From the NCBI GenBank assembly GCA_937886715.1, contig CAKZZD010000040.1, positions 1 through 7,072 of the forward strand: DNA of 7,072 bases. The letters run 5' to 3'. Below, piece by piece: positions 6,517 to 7,072 of the stretch (positions are counted from its first letter, which is position 1; the number at the start of each line of letters is the position of its first letter). The DNA is from an uncultured Bacteroidales bacterium (GTDB lineage: Bacteria; Bacteroidota; Bacteroidia; Bacteroidales; P3). The notes below the pieces were generated by a model that saw only the letters and a program-made list of their open reading frames with translations, was not told the DNA's origin and did no database searches. The position numbers were made by a program, and so were the translations under genes.

Positions 6517-6863
6517 CGGAGGATGAAATGCTGCTTAGAAAGACGGGGGTTGCGGACGGCTATGCCTGTGTCGAAGAGGTCGAGGGTGAGTTGCCATTCG
6601 GGGTCGTCGACGAGTTGCTGCCAGCGTGACTTGTTGCGATGAGGATGGTCGACGAGGAGGAAGGTCCCGTCGGGCGTGGAATAGGGCGGGTTGCCGTCGG
6701 GAAGAGAATAGTAGCGCCGGAGTCGCCAGGCAATATCGGAGAAGGAGTGGCTGCGGTGTCCCCCCGCATGAGCGAAGAGCACCTCGGTGTAGAGGCGGTA
6801 GAGAAAAGGAGAGTGGATGTTGTAGCGCGTTTTGGCGCGGAGAAAATGTTCCAGTCGATTCAT
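6513..6863 (-). CDS. Short protein resembling a methyltransferase lacking its SAM-binding core
   Basis: This 116-residue protein is read on the minus strand from ATG at 6863. Its N-terminus, RAKTRYNIHSPFLYRLYTEVL (residues 9-29), matches the start of a Bacteroidetes class I SAM-methyltransferase family that I recall as having RAKxRHxIHSPFVxxL. Its C-terminal half (FLLVDHPHR at 68-76, LTLDLFDTGIAV at 92-103, LSKQHFILR at 108-116) matches the end of that family. The middle, which in full-length members (roughly 220-250 residues) holds the glycine-rich SAM loop and following strands, is absent: only a 15-20 residue proline-rich link joins the two halves. Frame, promoter and terminal motifs are intact, so it looks like an expressed small protein and not decay. 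Its function is unknown. The kinship rests on remembered family patterns, not a search. Confidence 0.75.
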   Translation of the reverse strand: MNRLEHFLRAKTRYNIHSPFLYRLYTEVLFAHAGGHRSHSFSDIAWRLRRYYSLPDGNPPYSTPDGTFLLVDHPHRNKSRWQQLVDDPEWQLTLDLFDTGIAVRNPRLSKQHFILR

Positions 6864-6868
6864 GGCTG

Positions 6869-6899
6869 CAAAGATACTAAATAAGGTTTAAAGAATAAA
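6869..6899 (-). promoter_or_regulatory. Promoter of the short minus-strand gene, nearly leaderless
   Basis: On the minus strand TATCTTTG (6876 down to 6869) matches TAnnTTTG exactly. TTTA (6899-6896) stands 19 nt upstream as an imperfect -33 element. Only five bases separate the -7 box from the ATG at 6863, so transcription should start at or next to the start codon. Confidence 0.65.
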
Positions 6900-6914
6900 G
6901 CTTAAAGTTTAAAG
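6887..6914. repeat. Four tandem heptamers (nnTAAAG)
   Basis: TTTAAAG, AATAAAG, CTTAAAG and TTTAAAG follow one another without gaps in the 54-bp divergent intergenic region. They end three bases before the ATG of gldD at 6918. They overlap the -33 area of the minus-strand promoter and fill most of the space where a gldD promoter would lie. Confidence 0.8.
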
Positions 6915-6917
6915 TTG

Positions 6918-7072
6918 ATGAAAATCAAAGATATACTACTTCTGCTGGTGGTGTTTGTCACCTTTGCTGGATGCAATGGCAACGGAGATTACGCCCCCAA
7001 GCCGCAGGCCTACCTGCGGATAGACATGCCGGAGCACACCTACTGGCATGTCGACAGCCTTTGCATCCATCC
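6918..7072 (+). CDS. gldD: GldD-like lipoprotein, N-terminal part, cut by the window end
   Basis: Only 51 residues are visible. They start with a lipoprotein signal: two lysines, a hydrophobic stretch (ILLLLVVFVTFAG) and a cysteine at residue 19 as the likely lipidation site, with FAGC as the lipobox. After it comes DYAPKPQAYLRIDMPEHTYWHVDS. This matches the start of mature GldD, whose family pattern is close to PKPxGYxRIDxPxxxYxxFD. GldD is an envelope lipoprotein needed for gliding motility and linked to type IX secretion components in Bacteroidetes. Homologues also occur in non-gliding species, so motility cannot be concluded. No Shine-Dalgarno site precedes the ATG. The gene is divergent from the short minus-strand gene. 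Confidence 0.82.
   Translation, partial: MKIKDILLLLVVFVTFAGCNGNGDYAPKPQAYLRIDMPEHTYWHVDSLCIH

Overview
The window looks like chromosomal DNA from a member of the Bacteroidales (phylum Bacteroidetes). Two intergenic regions carry the TAnnTTTG promoter box typical of that phylum. The last gene starts a GldD-type lipoprotein, and the sigma factor, RNA methyltransferase and ThiL-like proteins read like Bacteroidetes versions of their families. Coding DNA is GC-rich with many G-ending codons (gtg, ctg, acg, ccg), while gene-free stretches are AT-rich. The genus cannot be fixed from the sequence. There are no tRNA or rRNA genes, insertion sequences, phage genes or CRISPR arrays.

Layout: positions 1-275 are a composite tandem repeat. 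Three copies of a 44-bp core containing a small hairpin are separated by runs of a degenerate octamer, aatgcgtt-like. After an AT-rich leader comes nrdJ (481-3060), a complete class II B12-dependent ribonucleotide reductase ending at a strong intrinsic terminator. Next is a single-gene unit with a clear Bacteroidetes promoter, a short sigma-70/ECF-type sigma factor (3275-3865) and its own terminator.

A probable three-gene operon follows (4039-6516): a SpoU/TrmH-family RNA methyltransferase, a ThiL-family protein and a protein-L-isoaspartate O-methyltransferase, with gaps of 20 and 4 nt. The ThiL-family protein keeps the fold-wide motifs. However, four positions that are normally metal-binding aspartates read Q, N, E and G, so it may be an inactive or repurposed paralogue. 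This is the most interesting observation in the window.

On the minus strand, 6513-6863 encodes a 116-residue protein. It resembles the two ends of a Bacteroidetes SAM-methyltransferase family joined without the SAM-binding middle. Its stop codon shares a CTAG with the stop of the isoaspartate methyltransferase gene. It is divergent from a truncated gldD (6918 to the window end). The 54-bp gap between them holds a near-leaderless promoter for the minus-strand gene and four tandem heptamers.

The genes cover DNA precursor synthesis, transcription control, RNA modification, cofactor metabolism, protein repair and envelope functions. No single dedicated system emerges. The novelty is in the repeats and in the two proteins that have lost expected active-site parts.
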